A stretch of 64,000 nucleotides of DNA from Camillea tinctor (taxonomy: Eukaryota; Ascomycota; Sordariomycetes; Xylariales; Xylariaceae): NCBI GenBank assembly GCA_022578605.1, contig MU394135.1, positions 64,617-128,616 of the forward strand. The letters run 5' to 3'. Positions 23,642 to 37,400 of the stretch are shown here, in pieces. The notes beneath the pieces were generated by a model. The model did no database searches. It was not told where the DNA came from and worked only from the letters and a program-made list of their open reading frames with translations. How positions within the stretch are numbered: position 1 is the stretch's first letter; the number at the start of each line of letters is the position of its first letter. A program made the translations under genes and the position numbers.

Positions 23642-24772
23642 CGTTTTTCAAGAATAGTAAGGTAAATGTGAAATTTTTGTATTGTATAGAGATATAAGAA
23701 TGGTGCCTGGTTGTGGTGATCTCAAAGCAAGTTATACAGGTGGGTCGTAAATGTTTTATGTGTATGTGCTTGGGATATCAAGGAGGCCATGCGGGCTTTA
23801 TATTCACAGACCGTAGAATGGCTTCAGTCCATCTTATCTTTGATGGGATGTCAGATAGGTGTGTGTATTGTGTACACCGACGCCCAAAGCCTCCTGACAT
23901 GATTTGTGTAATTTCTAGGGATGAATAGCTCGGTATACTACATTGTGACGTTGCCTAAGATGTTCTGTACGTCAAAGAAAATTCTTCCCCGCCTAATCTC
24001 CTAAACAGATATCACGTTTTTACCTCCTCTGGATGGAATTCCTAATGGGAATACCGAAATATGACACTGGCATGCACGCATACACGAACTAGGGGTAGGG
24101 ACTCCAGATATCTAGGGCTCTGGGGGGTTATAGATAGAATTGTCGTTGGAGTGCCGAGGTGGCCTGCTTGGGGCGTGCTAAAATGACCGAAGGGCACATT
24201 ACCGCAGGAATATAGACCTGCTATGTGTGATTTGACGTAACCTAGTGCAATGTGGTTTCACGGCTTGGTCTCCGATAATCGGTCCTTCCACAACAGGGGA
24301 TTGGTAACGATGAAGGTCACTGAAGCAGAAATACTTGCGAGATGCAGTGCATGAAACATTATCAATGAGTATATTATTCATGAGGGATTCAGCTTGGACA
24401 GCAATATTCAGTCATCAGGATTTCTTATCATAATATACCCTAGTTAAATATAAGGTCCTAATACATGGTGGCTTGGATGTTGTTCAAAATTCACTAAACC
24501 ATTTAGGAGTTTAGTCATAGATAATCAGTAGCCTCTTTGATTATTATATGAACGTTGACTTGGGAAAGCCAAAGTAGTAGAGCCCATGACTAAAAGAAAC
24601 AAGTGCTCGCTTATCCCGAAGTAACCAGTTTCAGTCCTATCTGTGTGGATCCTTGAGGTAGAGTTGGGGCACGTTATTAGCAACGCCCGGAAAGCGTAGG
24701 TTAGTAGAATGTACTGAGCAAGTAAATGCTTATATATTCAAGTTCGAGAAAGACTAGGAATAAAATCTAGTG

Positions 24773-24798
24773 TAATTACCTAGGTAGGTAGGTAATTA
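24773..24798. repeat. Palindromic AGGTAGGT cluster
   Basis: TAATTACC at 24773-24780 and GGTAATTA at 24791-24798 are exact inverse copies flanking TAGGTAGGTA. It is the most symmetrical example of a motif that recurs throughout the non-coding DNA of this window. Confidence 0.7.
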
Positions 24799-25514
24799 TT
24801 ATCAGACACGTGGAGGTGGAAATTCACTGACCCCTGAGAAGAAGAAAATGGACCAGATCTTGGTAGTATGATGTAGGAGCCAAATGTAGTTGAGTAAGTG
24901 CTACTACGTCTGGTGTAACTATCTTGACATCACGGCTAAGCAATAGAGGTAATACTTCCAAACACCTAACTCCGAATATATGGGGGTTCACAATAAATTC
25001 CCTTTTCAAAGATGTAATTTAGGTATAGTCTGTGTAAGCGATTTGGACCCTAGCAAGGGTGCTAAGATCCCTTTGTCATCTTCGGAGAAGGCGAGATTTA
25101 GTCGCTAACCGGCTTTTAAACTGGGAAAGACGGGGTAGGTGTTCCAGTTCAGCCGTACCATATGGCGTGGGGGTCACGATAGATGGGCATAGCTAGTTTA
25201 TAGTAGCAAAACTGCGATAGAGTTTTCTGTAACCCTCACTAGCGCTTGAGAGAATACGTAGGGGATCACACATCCCTGCTTCACTCTCGCTGAATCTAAT
25301 CATGTTTTGCATAGCGGATCACCAATTCAACTAGATTTAGCTAAGGCCATTACCTAGTTTCATAAAGGCTCAGAACTAGAAAGAGAGAAACTGTATTCTA
25401 ATAACGAAGGAGCGAGAAGAAATGGTATATGAGGTTAAGTATTGATTTTGGGACGACTTACTCGATAAAAATATGTGTTTTCTTGCTCATGTTTACGTGC
25501 CGGGTAAGGGTAGG

Positions 25515-25556
25515 ATAGGACTCTAGATCGAGCCCCCTCGATCGAGACAGTCCTAT
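25515..25556. repeat. Imperfect 42-base hairpin
   Basis: ATAGGACT (25515-25522) pairs with AGTCCTAT (25549-25556), and ATCGAG (25527-25532) pairs with CTCGAT (25537-25542) around a CCCC loop. The arms are separated by a small internal bulge. The hairpin lies in a gene desert. Confidence 0.6.
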
Positions 25557-27209
25557 ATCATCAATTCCTTTCCTAAGTGCCACCTATTTCCAGAAAGAGC
25601 CGCACGGTATCTACCTGAAAGTGCTGTTTGGAAAGACTGGGGAACAGGGCCGATGTCACCATGATATGATGATCCTTTGGCGATTTTCTCCAGGGTCTTG
25701 CATACATAATGAGATGTGACAAGCGGAGTGATATCTTACCTAATTGGTAGCTCCGTTCCCTCGACGTCTATAGCGTCGGTTGTACAATTAGACTCAGCGA
25801 ATAAGAGAAGCAAAACTCCGGCAGCGGTCCAAGTTACCGGATAACTACACCGAGGCGCGAGGGTGGTCAGCCTGGTTATCAAAGCACATCGTGCATATTT
25901 CTACCCAACGATGCTGATGGAGAGGTGCGCTAGTCCCCCATTGTCACCTCAAGTTGCTACGATGAGTAAAAAAAAAGAAAAAGAAACTATTCACATGATA
26001 GATAGGGTCATGCATGGCTAGGGAGCTCGTCAAAGCTTAAGGATGCCACAGCGCCACTTGCATGGCGACCCTCTAGGACTTGAGGCATTTGGGCCTTTTA
26101 GAGGGCGCATATTTTTGGTGTCGTCTTGTAATGCAAGCCATCGGCCTGCTCTATATGCTAGGAGCTTCTAGACCCGAGCTTTTTGAGGTGTTTAGGCGGG
26201 GTGTGACACTTGAGGCCAAGGCCAACCATTTTGACACCGAGAACACTCTACTAGTGTCTATGAGTGGCAGTAATTTGCGAATCGGCAAGTCCTATTAATT
26301 ACTAGAGGAGTTGAGGGACCTTCTACATTACGTAGCTATGATGGGAGCGAATGGATTGAGACGATATGATGCCTCTTTCGAAAGATATCATGCTGTCTTG
26401 AAGTAGCAAACCGAAAAGTGTACATCAGATGAAATTTTCTTAAAGCTCGTAATTTGGCCGGGGAGAATGTCAATAGACGAACTTGAGTTTTTCCTTAATT
26501 AAACAATCATTCCTTGGAAATAAATCTAGCTTCTATAGATAGAACTAATCAGTATTATAGAACAAGGTAATCGTGTACCAAGGTAAGTAGAAAAGTTGGA
26601 TTGATGATATGTTTAAGGAACTCGGTAATAATCTATCAAGTTTATTAGATATCATCCAGCTACAATTGGGAATATGTAGTGTAATATCCCAACGGTACCT
26701 AGTTCCCTAAGCTGAGGACAAGGTTGTATTTGAGGAGAAAGGGTTAACTCCGAATCATAAATACAGATAAGCCACAAGGCCAGTAGTGCTCAGTAGTGCT
26801 CACCTAATGGCTGAAAGTGGCTGTGAAATTATACCTACCCATGACCTTAAGAATTGGAAGCCAAGGGACTCAAAGCACGTGATCGCGCGTAAGATGGTGC
26901 GTGTTCTCATACGTCATCTCAGGAAATGGCCAACCTTGGAACTTCCACTCCTTAATTCTTTCCCCTTATACTTCCCCCTTATACTTCACCCCTAATCCAT
27001 CCATCTCGTGAACGGATTTCCAACCAAGCTATCTCAAAGACCAAAAAATCTTCTAATTGGAATGCATGATAACGCGTACTATACGAACTTATGCATAAGA
27101 CTAGCTAGACGTGAAATATTCGGTGGTGTTTTGTAGCCCGGACGCGATTTAAGCGACCCAAAGGAGTCTTCTGGGCAACATCGGCTGGGCTGGTATAGAG
27201 TTTCTAAAG

Positions 27210-30200
27210 ATGGACCTCTCGACAAGTTCCCATATTTTTCTTCGGTCTAATTCTAGTTCGGGTATGCCTGGGGTGAAGGTGAGTTACCGGCTTGCTCAGA
27301 GGCATTATACCTACCTACACTCACTGCATCTCGCGATGATGGCCTCGGACATTTTTGGAAAAGGACTAACTCAGATCCCTGCCGTAGCCCAAAGGATCTG
27401 CTTCTCTTGCAGCTGTAATATCAGCTTTTATCCCAACATGGGTATGGCTCCTCCCTCAGAGATGATGCAATTATGGATGGACCTAGGTTGACACAATTTA
27501 GGTGACGGGTCTTTTGTTCGTTGCGATATTTGTTCTTATTCGCAACCGACATAGGAACATATACGCACCTCGCACGTTCATGGGAACCATCCCAGAGAAG
27601 TAAGCTGATAACTGCTCATATACCCCTTGCTGGGCTTCCTAATCATGGGACAGGCACCGAACCCCCTCAGCAAGCCTCTCATATTTCGACTGGCTCCGAA
27701 CTATGCGAAAACTACCAGATAAATTCCTCTTATACAACCAATCCCTAGATTCCTTTCTCTATATACGTTTTCTTCGCACCATCATCTTCATCTGCATGGT
27801 AGGATGTTGCCTCACCTGGCCTGTTCTATTTCCCGTGAACGCTACCGGTGGCGGCTCTTCGACCGAGCTTGATAGGATCGGTATCGGAAACGTGAAGAAG
27901 AGAAACCATTTGTACGCTCATGCCATAATGGCATGGGTCTTCTTGGGCTTCGTCATGTTCACTATCGCTCGGGAAAGACTCTGGCTTATAGGACTGCGTC
28001 AAGCTTGGACACTATCGAAACCAAACTTTAACCGACTTTCTTCGCGCACCGTCTTGTTCCTTTCGGCACCTAAAGATGCGTTGGAAGAAAGTAACATGCA
28101 TCGTTTTTTTGGTGATGGAGCTGTGCGAATGTGGCCTGTTATCAAAACCGAGGTCCTCGGAGTTTTGGTCTCTGAGCGAAACTCTCTAGTCGAAAAGCTG
28201 GAAGACGCCGAAATGTCCCTAATTCGCAAAGCCAACCTGAAAGGAACCCGTAAGAAGATTCTGTCTCAGAATGGGGACGATCTCAGATATGATAATCTGC
28301 CAGATACAGTAAAGAAGTCCATTAGACCCAGACATAAATCCTTAGTTTCCTCTGCGGCTAAAGAAATAGATACTATCGAATGGCTCCGAGAGCAAATCAA
28401 GAAAAAGGAAGCAAAGATCGATGAGATGAGACGAGAACACGAAATCAAAGACACTCATGGAGCAGCAGCAGTCTTTGTCGAGTTCCGAACACATGCTGAT
28501 GCCCAGCGAGCTACCCTGCAAGTTACCACCTCCAACCTATTGGCTTTGTTTCCCAAGTATAGTGATGTATCCCCACGTGAAGCTATTTGGGACAACCTTA
28601 CCATTCCACGTGCACGCCGGCTTTCCGAAGAAGGCACCGCCGTAGGTATTGTAATCGCCACAATAGTGTTCTGGTCTATCCCAAGCGGTTTCGTCGGTCT
28701 TATATCGAATATCAGTTACCTAGCGGAGAACTTCGAATGGCTTAAATTCTTGAAGAATCTCCCAGATCCAGTGGTTGGACTATTGTCGGGTCTTGTTCCA
28801 CCCTTGGTGACAAGTCTGCTGACCAAATACGTACCTAACATATTCAGATGTAGGTGTTTTGTGATTTATCATCCATGATTAGAGTATGACGCTCACGACT
28901 TCTAGACATATTCAAGACTTTTGGTAGTCCGACGACCACGGTAACGGAGCTCAAAGTTCAGAAGTGGTACTATGTATTCCAAGTGACGCAAGTGTTCCTT
29001 GTTACTGCTGTGTTCTCTGGGGCAGCCACCGTGCTTTCGCAACTAGTCAAGAGTGTTGAGGACCCGATATCGGTTCCGGAACTACTGGCGAGACAGCTAC
29101 CAAAGTCATCGAACTACTACTTGACCTATTTCATCATTCAGGGAACCACATCGGCTGCAGACAACATACTCAACTATACGAGTGTGCTCCAGTATCTCTT
29201 CTGTGACTATTTTTTCGACAAGACGCCGCGGCAGAAATTCAATCGATATACAAGTATGAGGAGCATTGCTTGGGGGAAAGTATTTCCTAAGGTAAGCCTT
29301 TACTCTGGGCAAATGGAAAAGAGAGTACGCTAACAGATTTGGGATGAAGTTCGCGAATTTCGCAATCATTGGTATGTCCATCGTGGGGATTTCTAACTTT
29401 GTTCCAGCTGCTGACTGAATTTAGCTATTGCCTATTCATGTATCGCGCCCCTAGTCCTTGGCTTCGCCGCTGCTGGTCTCTCGCTTTACTACTTGTCTTA
29501 CCGGTATAACCTCCTTTACGTTATTCAGCCCAAGATAGACACGAGAGGTCAGGCGTACACGCTTGCTCTGCAGCATCTCCTTACGGGGGTTTACATAGCA
29601 GAGCTGGCTTTGATCGGTATCTTTGGGTTGAGCCGTGCAACCGGTCCTTCCGTGTTGGCGATTCTGCTATTTCTCGTTACAGTCCTTTATAACTCTCTAA
29701 TGAACAAATATCTGGACCCGCTTGAGAAGTTCCTCCCCACCGACATAAGCTCTTCGTCGGGGGAAGAGGGCGACGAAACAACGCCCCTGCTCTCTAACGC
29801 AGAGGAAGGACATGCTCAAGTGCCGTCGCGCATCCAGCGGCTAGGACAACACGCCCACGTCCCCCCACAAGTGGCACAGCACGTCGTCGACCCTCTGGCT
29901 CGTTTCTTCGAACCACATATTTTTGCATCGTACGAAGCCATGAAGAAGTGGATCCAAGACTGCGACTTTTACGATGCCGGAGATGATGCTACGGCGTACT
30001 CGGCAGAAGACCTGAGGAAGGCGTATCTTAACCCGGCGCTCACATCACCAACTCCGGTAGTCTGGCTGGCGTCTGACCGCATGGGGGCTAGCAAGAGCGA
30101 AGTGGAGGAGAACGAACACAGCGGGTTGAAGGCCAGCGATCAGGGCGCATGGTTGGACGAAAAGGGGAGGGTCAAGTGGAGTGTGGAGAACATAGAGAAG

Positions 30201-30233
30201 GTGCCGATTTGGAAGCCGGCTGTAGAGTATTGA
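27210..30233 (+). CDS. CSC1/OSCA/TMEM63-type calcium-permeable stress-gated cation channel (863 aa, seven exons)
   Basis: Exons: 27210-27261, 27413-27441, 27502-27599, 27654-28849, 28906-29291, 29350-29371, 29425-30233; all phases agree. After a Ser-rich extracellular N-terminus come TM1 (VISAFIPTWVTGLLFVAIFV), IYAPRTF, then NQSLDSFLYIRFLR and TM2-3, matching the RSN1 N-terminal TM region. A cytosolic PHM7-type loop with charged helices follows (about residues 150-300, ending VFVEFRTHADAQRA). Then come the channel core (TIPRARRLSEEGTAVGIVIA, FFDKTPRQKFNRYTSM, PKFANFAIIAIAYSCIAPLV, SYRYNLLYV) and a PHM7-ext tail (FFEPHIFASYEAMKKW to VPIWK). The family forms osmosensitive or mechanosensitive cation channels in the plasma membrane. 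Exons 1-2 rest on phase and resemblance only and are the least certain part. Confidence 0.9.
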
Positions 30234-31456
30234 ATTTCAGGGGAAAAAAAAGAGAAGCTATATAGAAATATCCCAGCTACGTACCCGAGGCCTAGTATCT
30301 ATAAATACGATCCGGTGGTGATAAATTATCTGTATACCTACCTGTCTAGGTACCTGATATATTAGTTTAAACAAATCCCTAAAAATAAAAGAAAACGAAA
30401 CTAAACGAAACGAAATCGTGATTGGGATTAGATACTCTAAGTACCTTGTATACCTCCAAGACAGTTATAAGATCTGTTCTTAATAAAGTTCTAGTCTAGT
30501 GTAGCACAGTGTTAGCCAATGGGCTCTGAAGCGGAAGCGACCTATCAACTCGGCAGGTGAGCTGAGGTGTAAAGCTATGTGTAAGGTATGGACATACATA
30601 CTACATAGTACTAATATAGCGAGGTAGTGCAGTAAATTCCAAGACCCGACATATGTTGGTTGCTGCAGGCATGACCTTATCTAGCGCCTGTTATATGGTA
30701 TTGAGCAAGACAGCCAACACATCGGTGGTGGTAAAAGAGTGGAACCCGATGCAACAATCCTGGTCCAAGCTTCTTTTGAGTTGTAGGTGAGTTGGTTTAG
30801 ATGGGTTAGGTGGTTTAGGTACTTGTTTAGTGTGGCTAGCCTCGTCGCGCCTCCCGCCGAAAACAGCAGAACAGTGTGTACATGTACATTGTACATGCAG
30901 CTAAGTACCATAACCTAGCTAAGTACCAGCGCGGCAACCTTTTTGCATCAAAGAAAAGTACCTAAACTTTGAACTTCTCACGACCGCCAACATTTTCTCT
31001 TCCCTTTTTCTTTTTTTTTCTTCTTTGCCGTGTCCATCTCTCTCTCTCTCTCTTCCCTCTCCCAATAAACCCGTTATTGTTTCCCCTACCACGAAACTTG
31101 CATCTTCTCTCGGGTTACGGACTGAACTGGTTACTATTAATATTTTTTTTTCTGACAAGTTCTTCCATTTATTTTCTTTTTATTTTCTTTTTCTCTTTTC
31201 CCATATTCCCAATTCCATCCATTCCTTTGATCAAAATTTCTTCTTTACATCCAACAACATTCTCAGGCAGGCCCTCACAAATTGACTGGCCTCCATCTAC
31301 ACCGCGACAACATATTTCCCGTCAATCGCCTGATTTACATCATACCATTTCCTGCCTACCGTACTATTTGCCTTGTTATCTGGTCGCGATACCTTTCTGC
31401 ACCCGCATCCGAATACGCCCCATGAATCCCACATCGCGAGCGCGTACTTGACAAGC
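30234..31456 (+). promoter_or_regulatory. Intergenic region and CT-rich leader of the mlp1 gene
   Basis: The left part is the csc1 3' flank. From about 30990 to 31260 the plus strand is strongly pyrimidine-rich, with a (CT)n run near 31037-31053, as is common in leaders of highly expressed fungal genes. No other gene is seen. Confidence 0.5.
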
Positions 31457-34400
31457 ATGGCTGCTGCCGACGTGGACTTGGGTTACCTGGCCACCCATTT
31501 GGGTGTGCCCGAGACGAACCTCTCGACCATCGCCACTAATCCGACAGCCGATCTCGTCAACGCTGTGTTGTCCGCCGTAGCTGCGAAGGGCCATGAGTTC
31601 GATCTGTTGTTTTCCCAGAAGGTACAGCTGGAGGTGGAACTAGAGACCTCTGTCCGAGGTGCCGAGGCCCAACGCGATGCGAGCAACGAGAGGGCCAAGA
31701 AGGCCTTGAAGGACGTGGAGGAGATACGTCGAAAGCTCAAGGAAGAAGGTACGCAGCATATCAACCAAATAAATAAACACCGCTCTCCCTAACCGGTGCT
31801 TACATGCAAACAGAGACTACGCGCCAATCCCTAGAGAACGAACTGCAGACAATCCGGTCTTCTAGCTCGACCTCCCAGTCGGAAATCGATACACTCCGGG
31901 CTCGCATCGCATCTCTCGAGACGTCAAATCGCGAGTCGCTCGCCATAATCGACACCAAGAACTCCGCAAATGATACGCTTTCTCAGGAGTTGCAGGCACA
32001 GCACCAGAAGAACATCAAGCTGACCCAGGAGATCTCTGCCTTGCAACAGTCGGTTCAAAATGCGAACAACGCGGCTAACACTTCCAAGTTCCGCGAGCAG
32101 TCTCTTCAGCAGCAGCTTGAGATGGCCCAGCGTAGTGCTGATTTCTTCGAGAACGAACTGAAGACCAAGACAGCCGAAGCCCTCAAGTTCCGCAAAGAGA
32201 AGGGTGCTCGTATTGCTGAACTTCAACGCCTGAACGAGGATGCAGCATCCAATATCGAGTCGCTTAAACGTACCGAACAGCAGCTTCGCCAACGCCTCGA
32301 GGAAGCACAAAAGAAAGCCGACGAAGCTCTAACTAAGGTACAGCAGCTACAGGAAGCTGCAGGCCGCCGAGAGGAAGACTTCCGACAAGAATGTGATGGA
32401 CTTCGGCGGCTGATTGATTTGAAAGAGCAGCAGACTGCCACCCATAAGAACAGAGTTCAAGAGGTGGAGGCTAGAGAGGAGCAGATCAAACGGGAATGCG
32501 AGGACCAAGTGCACAAAATTAACGAAGAGCTTGCCCGAGCCAACATGGATAAAGAAGAACTTACCCAGGCCAACGACTCTCTACAAGCTGAAATTGGTCG
32601 CCTGGAGGCTATAGTCGCCGGAACTTCTCCTGGCCACCCTGGATCGGCTCCTCAGACACCACGAGCCACCAATGGATCATCCGTGTACCGCGCTGGCTCT
32701 CCTTTCGCGACTCCGGGTTCTGCGCGGAAGACTCTGTCTGCTACCCAAGCTTTGGAGGATTTCTACAAGATCAAAGGTCAACTCAACGCCGAGAAGCTGC
32801 GTAGCAACAATCTTGCCAAGGAACTGGATGACGTTATCGAGCAGCTGGAAGCTAAAGGTCCCGAGCTTGAAGAGCTGCATGCCGAGAACGAACGTCTTCA
32901 GCAGGAGATCAAGAACATGTCCCATCTGTCCGATGAAAGCTTCCGCGAACGAGATGCCGCCAAGAAGACAGCACGTAAAGCTGAAGCTGCCGCCTCGCAA
33001 GCCCAGGCGCAGCTCAACATCCTACGTAACCAGATACGCGATCTTAGTGCCCAGGTCCAGATGCTGACTTTCAACACGTACTGTCATGAGAAGGGCTTGG
33101 ATAAGATCACTATGGAGGAGACTCTTCACCTTCAAAAACTGGAAAGGGGCATGATTGACGGTCAAGAAATGGATGAGCCCTCTGATGTACACAGCATGAT
33201 ACTGCAGCGCCTCGTCGTTTTCAAGGATATCCAAGAACTTCAGGAGAAGAACGAACAGCTACTTCAGGTGACTCACGAGCTTGGTCAGAAGATGGAAAGC
33301 GAGGAGGCAATTGCCGAGAAGAACCAAGCGGTCGAGGATCATAAGGAACGTCTACGGCTGCAACAAGAGCTGGAGATCTTCCAGGATACCCTCAGAGGAT
33401 TCCAAATCAAGACAGAAAGCATCACAAAGGAGAGGGACATGTTCCGCCGAATGATCGAATCGAGGGCATCTGCCGAAGAGTTGGCCTCTGCCCTGGGCCG
33501 CCCGCCCCAGGATGGTATTCTTGCTAGCATCGAGCAGAATACCGCCATGGTGGATGATACGGACGACTACACGACCCTACTTCGTGATCTCCAGCAAAAC
33601 TTCGACCAGTACCGGAACGAGCAGACTGTTGATCGTAAGACGATGAGGGAACAAATTGAGAGACTTTCGACCGAGCGAAACTCTCTACAAGCCGAGGTTT
33701 CTAAGATTGCCAGCCAGCTATCGCTTGCCTCTGAGAGATATGAAATGCTTCAGTCCAACTACGTGGCCCTTCAAAGTGAAAACAAGGAGCTGCAAAAGAG
33801 GAACCAAATCATGTCTGAGTCTGCTGCCAAGCAGGATATCAGAACGCAGCAAGTCGCCGAGGATCTGGTGGAGGCGCGAGGCCTGGTCGAGAGCATGCGG
33901 AGCGAGAACGCGAATCTGAAAGCCGAGAAGAAGTTGTGGAAGGACATCCAGGACCGGTTAAGCCAGGATAACGAGAATCTGATCCAAGAGAAATCTCGTT
34001 TGAACGGGCTCTTGGCTACACAACAGACTCTTCAAAATGAACGAGAGCTCGGCGAGTCGGAAGCGAAACGACGCCTTCAGGCCCAGATCGATTCTTTAGA
34101 GGTGGAATTAAACACTACTAAGCGGAAGCTAGCAGATGAGGTTGAAGAGGCCAAGAAGGCTCAGCTACGCAAGGAATTCGATTCTCAACAATCTCAGAAG
34201 CGAATCGATGAGCTGACTGCTAACTTGAGTCAAATCCGGGAAGAACTCGTGGCTACGAAGACAAGTCGCGATCATCTTCAAACCCGAGTCGATGAACTTT
34301 CTATACAACTTCGTAGCGCCGAGGAGCGCGCCGAGCGACTTCAGCCCCGACCTACTCCAAGACCTGCTGCTCCTACCATGAACGGAGCCGAGCCCGGTGC

Positions 34401-37400
34401 CTCTTCAGTCGATACAGATGAACGTATCCAGGAATTAATCCATGAGGTGACGGATCTCAAGCGCGAGCTTGAAATAACGAAGTCCCACCTCGAAAATGCC
34501 CAAAGCCAGACCGAAAGATACAAGGAATTAAGCCAGGCTTCCGAAGAGGAATTAGAGAAGTTGATGGCTATACAAGAGCAGTACACGCAACAAATGGATT
34601 CTGAGCTATCTGGCAAGGATGCAGCAATCAAGGAGCTAGAGCAGCGAGTGGAAGACCTTTCTTCTGAGTTAAATAGGTCGAATACCGAACTATCCAGCAT
34701 ACGCGATTCCCAGGCCGAGGTGGCCCGCCGGTTTGAGGATGAAAAGGCAATTCTAGAGGAGGAAGTGAAGCGTCTAAAGGACGAGGAGGAGCGCTATACA
34801 GCATCATCTCAGTTCCATCAGCAGGATCTGAGAGCACAGGCCGAAATTGCCACCAGTGCCCAACAAGCCTACGAAAGCGAAGTCATGAAACATGGAGAGA
34901 CCGCCAAAACGTTGTCGAACATCCGTGGTGAATACAACGAGCTCAAGACTTCCGTTGCCACATGGAAAGCTGAGGCCGAATCTGCCAAGGCTACCTTGCT
35001 GCAAAACGAAAGCTCCTGGGATGAGCGTCGGCAAAGATTCGAGCGCGAACTCGAAGAGCTTCGTGCTCGTCGAGACGATGCTAATGCCCAGAACAAGTTA
35101 CTCCACGAGCAGCTCGAGAATGTAACTGCGCAAATTTCGGCTTTGCAACAGTCTCGAGCATCGAGCGGCGAAACACTTGATCTAATTTCGTCTCAACCTA
35201 GCGGCACCGACACCGACAAGTTCAGAGAATTGAGCAACTACTTGCGCCGTGAAAAGGATATCTTGGAGGTCCAGTACGACTTGAAGGTCCAAGAAGCACG
35301 GCGACTACAACAACAATTGCAATATGCACAATCTCAACTCGATGAGGCCAGGCTCAAACTTGAGCAGGAACGCCGATCCCATGGCGACAGCGACCGCAGT
35401 TCTATGGCTCACAAGGACCTCATGAGCAAACTTGAGGAGCTCAATCTCTTCCGTGAGAGTAGTGCGGCTTTGCGCGCCGAAGCTCGTCAAGCACAGGCCC
35501 AGCTAACCGAGAAGAATGCTAAAGTAGCAGAATTAGAGGCCCAGATTCAACCACTAGAGGCTCAGATTGAAGAGCTCCAGAGCCAACAATCCTTCAAGGA
35601 TGCCGAAATGAAGCAGCTTCACGAGGACCGCGACCGTTGGCAAAAGCGAACTGAGGATATTCTTTCAAAACATGGCCGAACAGACCCGGCAGAAGTTGAG
35701 GAGCTGAAACAGCAGGTGGCTAGCCTTGAATCAGAGCTGAACACCTTACGGGAAGCTGAGGGCCCTCTAAAGGAACAGCTTAAACAGCTCGAGGAGACAT
35801 ATAAAGCCGAAAAGGCACAGTGGCTAGAGACTCGCGAGAAACTGATCAATTCGGCCAAGGACCGATCCAAGACGCTGACAATCGCCAAGAACGAGATTAT
35901 TGTCCAAAGAGATCAATTGCAAACTAGACTAGACGAGGTCAACCGCGAGTTATCGACTACCAAGCAGGAATTAGATGCCTCTAAGCAAGAACGAGTCGCC
36001 TTCGAGGAGCAAATCACAAACTTCAAACGACAGGTTGATGCCCTCCGAGAAGAAGCTCAAGCGCGCAAGAACCCCGCCCCAGTGGCCCCGGTTGCCGCCC
36101 CTGCAGAGACAGATAATACGCAAGCATTATCCGATTTGCAGAATCAGTTGGCAGAGACACGCAGAGAGTTGGAAAACGTCACATCTCAAAAAGCCAAGGT
36201 CGAAGAAGAGCTGGCGAATGTTCGTAGCCAGCTTCAGACGGCGGTTTCGGAGAGAGATCAGGCTATTGCCAATGCACAGGCACGTGCTACCAACGGCGAC
36301 TCTCCAATGGAGAATGGTGGAGAAGCATCCCAGGCTACGGCTGCTGCTCCGGCGGCTACACCATTGTCAGATAGTGAACGCCAAGCTCTAGAGGAGAAGA
36401 TAGCTGCTGCCACCGCTAAGGCAGCTGAATGGGAGGCAAAGGCCAAGGAACTCGACGAGAAACACGACATAATTGTTAAGACAAGGAGTGATAAGATGAA
36501 GGAAGCTCTGAATAAACGTCTCAATGATTACAAGACACAGATGGACCAAGAACGAAATCAACTACAGCAAGACAAGGATAAATTAGAGGCTGATTTCAAG
36601 CTACGCATGGAACAGGAGCGAAAGATATGGGAAGTTGAGCATTCCATGAACCCTGGTGAGGCTAAACCTCCCAGCACGCCTACACAACAACAGCCTAAGC
36701 CCGAGCCCTCGGTTGGAACTCCTACTAGTTCCACACCAGACCTCAGCAATTTCAACGACAAAGACATTCGAGATCTTGTTTCCACGAACCTAACTATTAA
36801 GAGTATTGTGCAGAACAATATCAAGAGCAAGCTAGCTGTAGAGACTAAGAAGATGCGCGAGGAGCAGGAGAACGCGATGAAAGCAGAATGGGAACAGAAG
36901 CTCAATTCGGCACGCGAGTCTGCAACTCAGCTTGCTACGTCTAAGATGAACCTCAAACTCAACATGACTGAGAACAGGGCTCGTACGGCTAATGCTAAGC
37001 TGGAAGTTGTCGAAACTGCTGCGAAGGAAACCCCACAACGCCCTGTAGGGGAGGTCTGGGAGATTGCGAAAAACGCAAAGCCTCCGCCACCAGCCCCTAA
37101 ACCAGCTCCCGCGCCAGCCCAGGTTCCGGCCGCAGGTGCAGCGTCAACATCAGCAACTGCTTCCGGACCAACACCTGGAGCAACACCTGCAACTAGTATG
37201 TGCATGTCTATGAATTAACGAAGATGTATAAGCTAACCTAAGAAACAGCAACTCCTCCGCAGGCGACAAATATGAGCACAGCTTCGCCGGCTCAAGAGTC
37301 AAAACCGGCCCTCCCAAGTGGTCTAGTCAAGCCGGGTACAATCTCGGGCAATGCTCAACTACCGAATAACCCATTTGCGAATGCTCAGCAGGGACAGGGT

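Larger units (their letters stand above)
23642..27209. other. 3.6-kb AT-rich gene desert
   Basis: Only short frames without recognisable products. The 300 bases next to 23641 are the transporter promoter, and the right end (about 26900-27209) is the csc1 promoter. It contains a near-palindromic TAATTACC...GGTAATTA around CCTAGGTAGGTA at 24773-24798 and an imperfect hairpin at 25515-25556. Confidence 0.5.

Noticed and set aside
26080..26298. Short plus-strand frame with a mildly protein-like composition
   Set aside because: 72 codons, no recognisable family, and no exon that extends it in phase.
29292..29325. 34-base intron in csc1 ending at gagag
   Set aside because: It also keeps the frame, but it is too short and lacks a branch site; the 58-base intron ending at 29349 has a CTAAC branch site and gives the conserved FPKFANFA.
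31924..37205. Many frames on the strand opposite mlp1
   Set aside because: They are antisense shadows of the long coiled-coil coding sequence.
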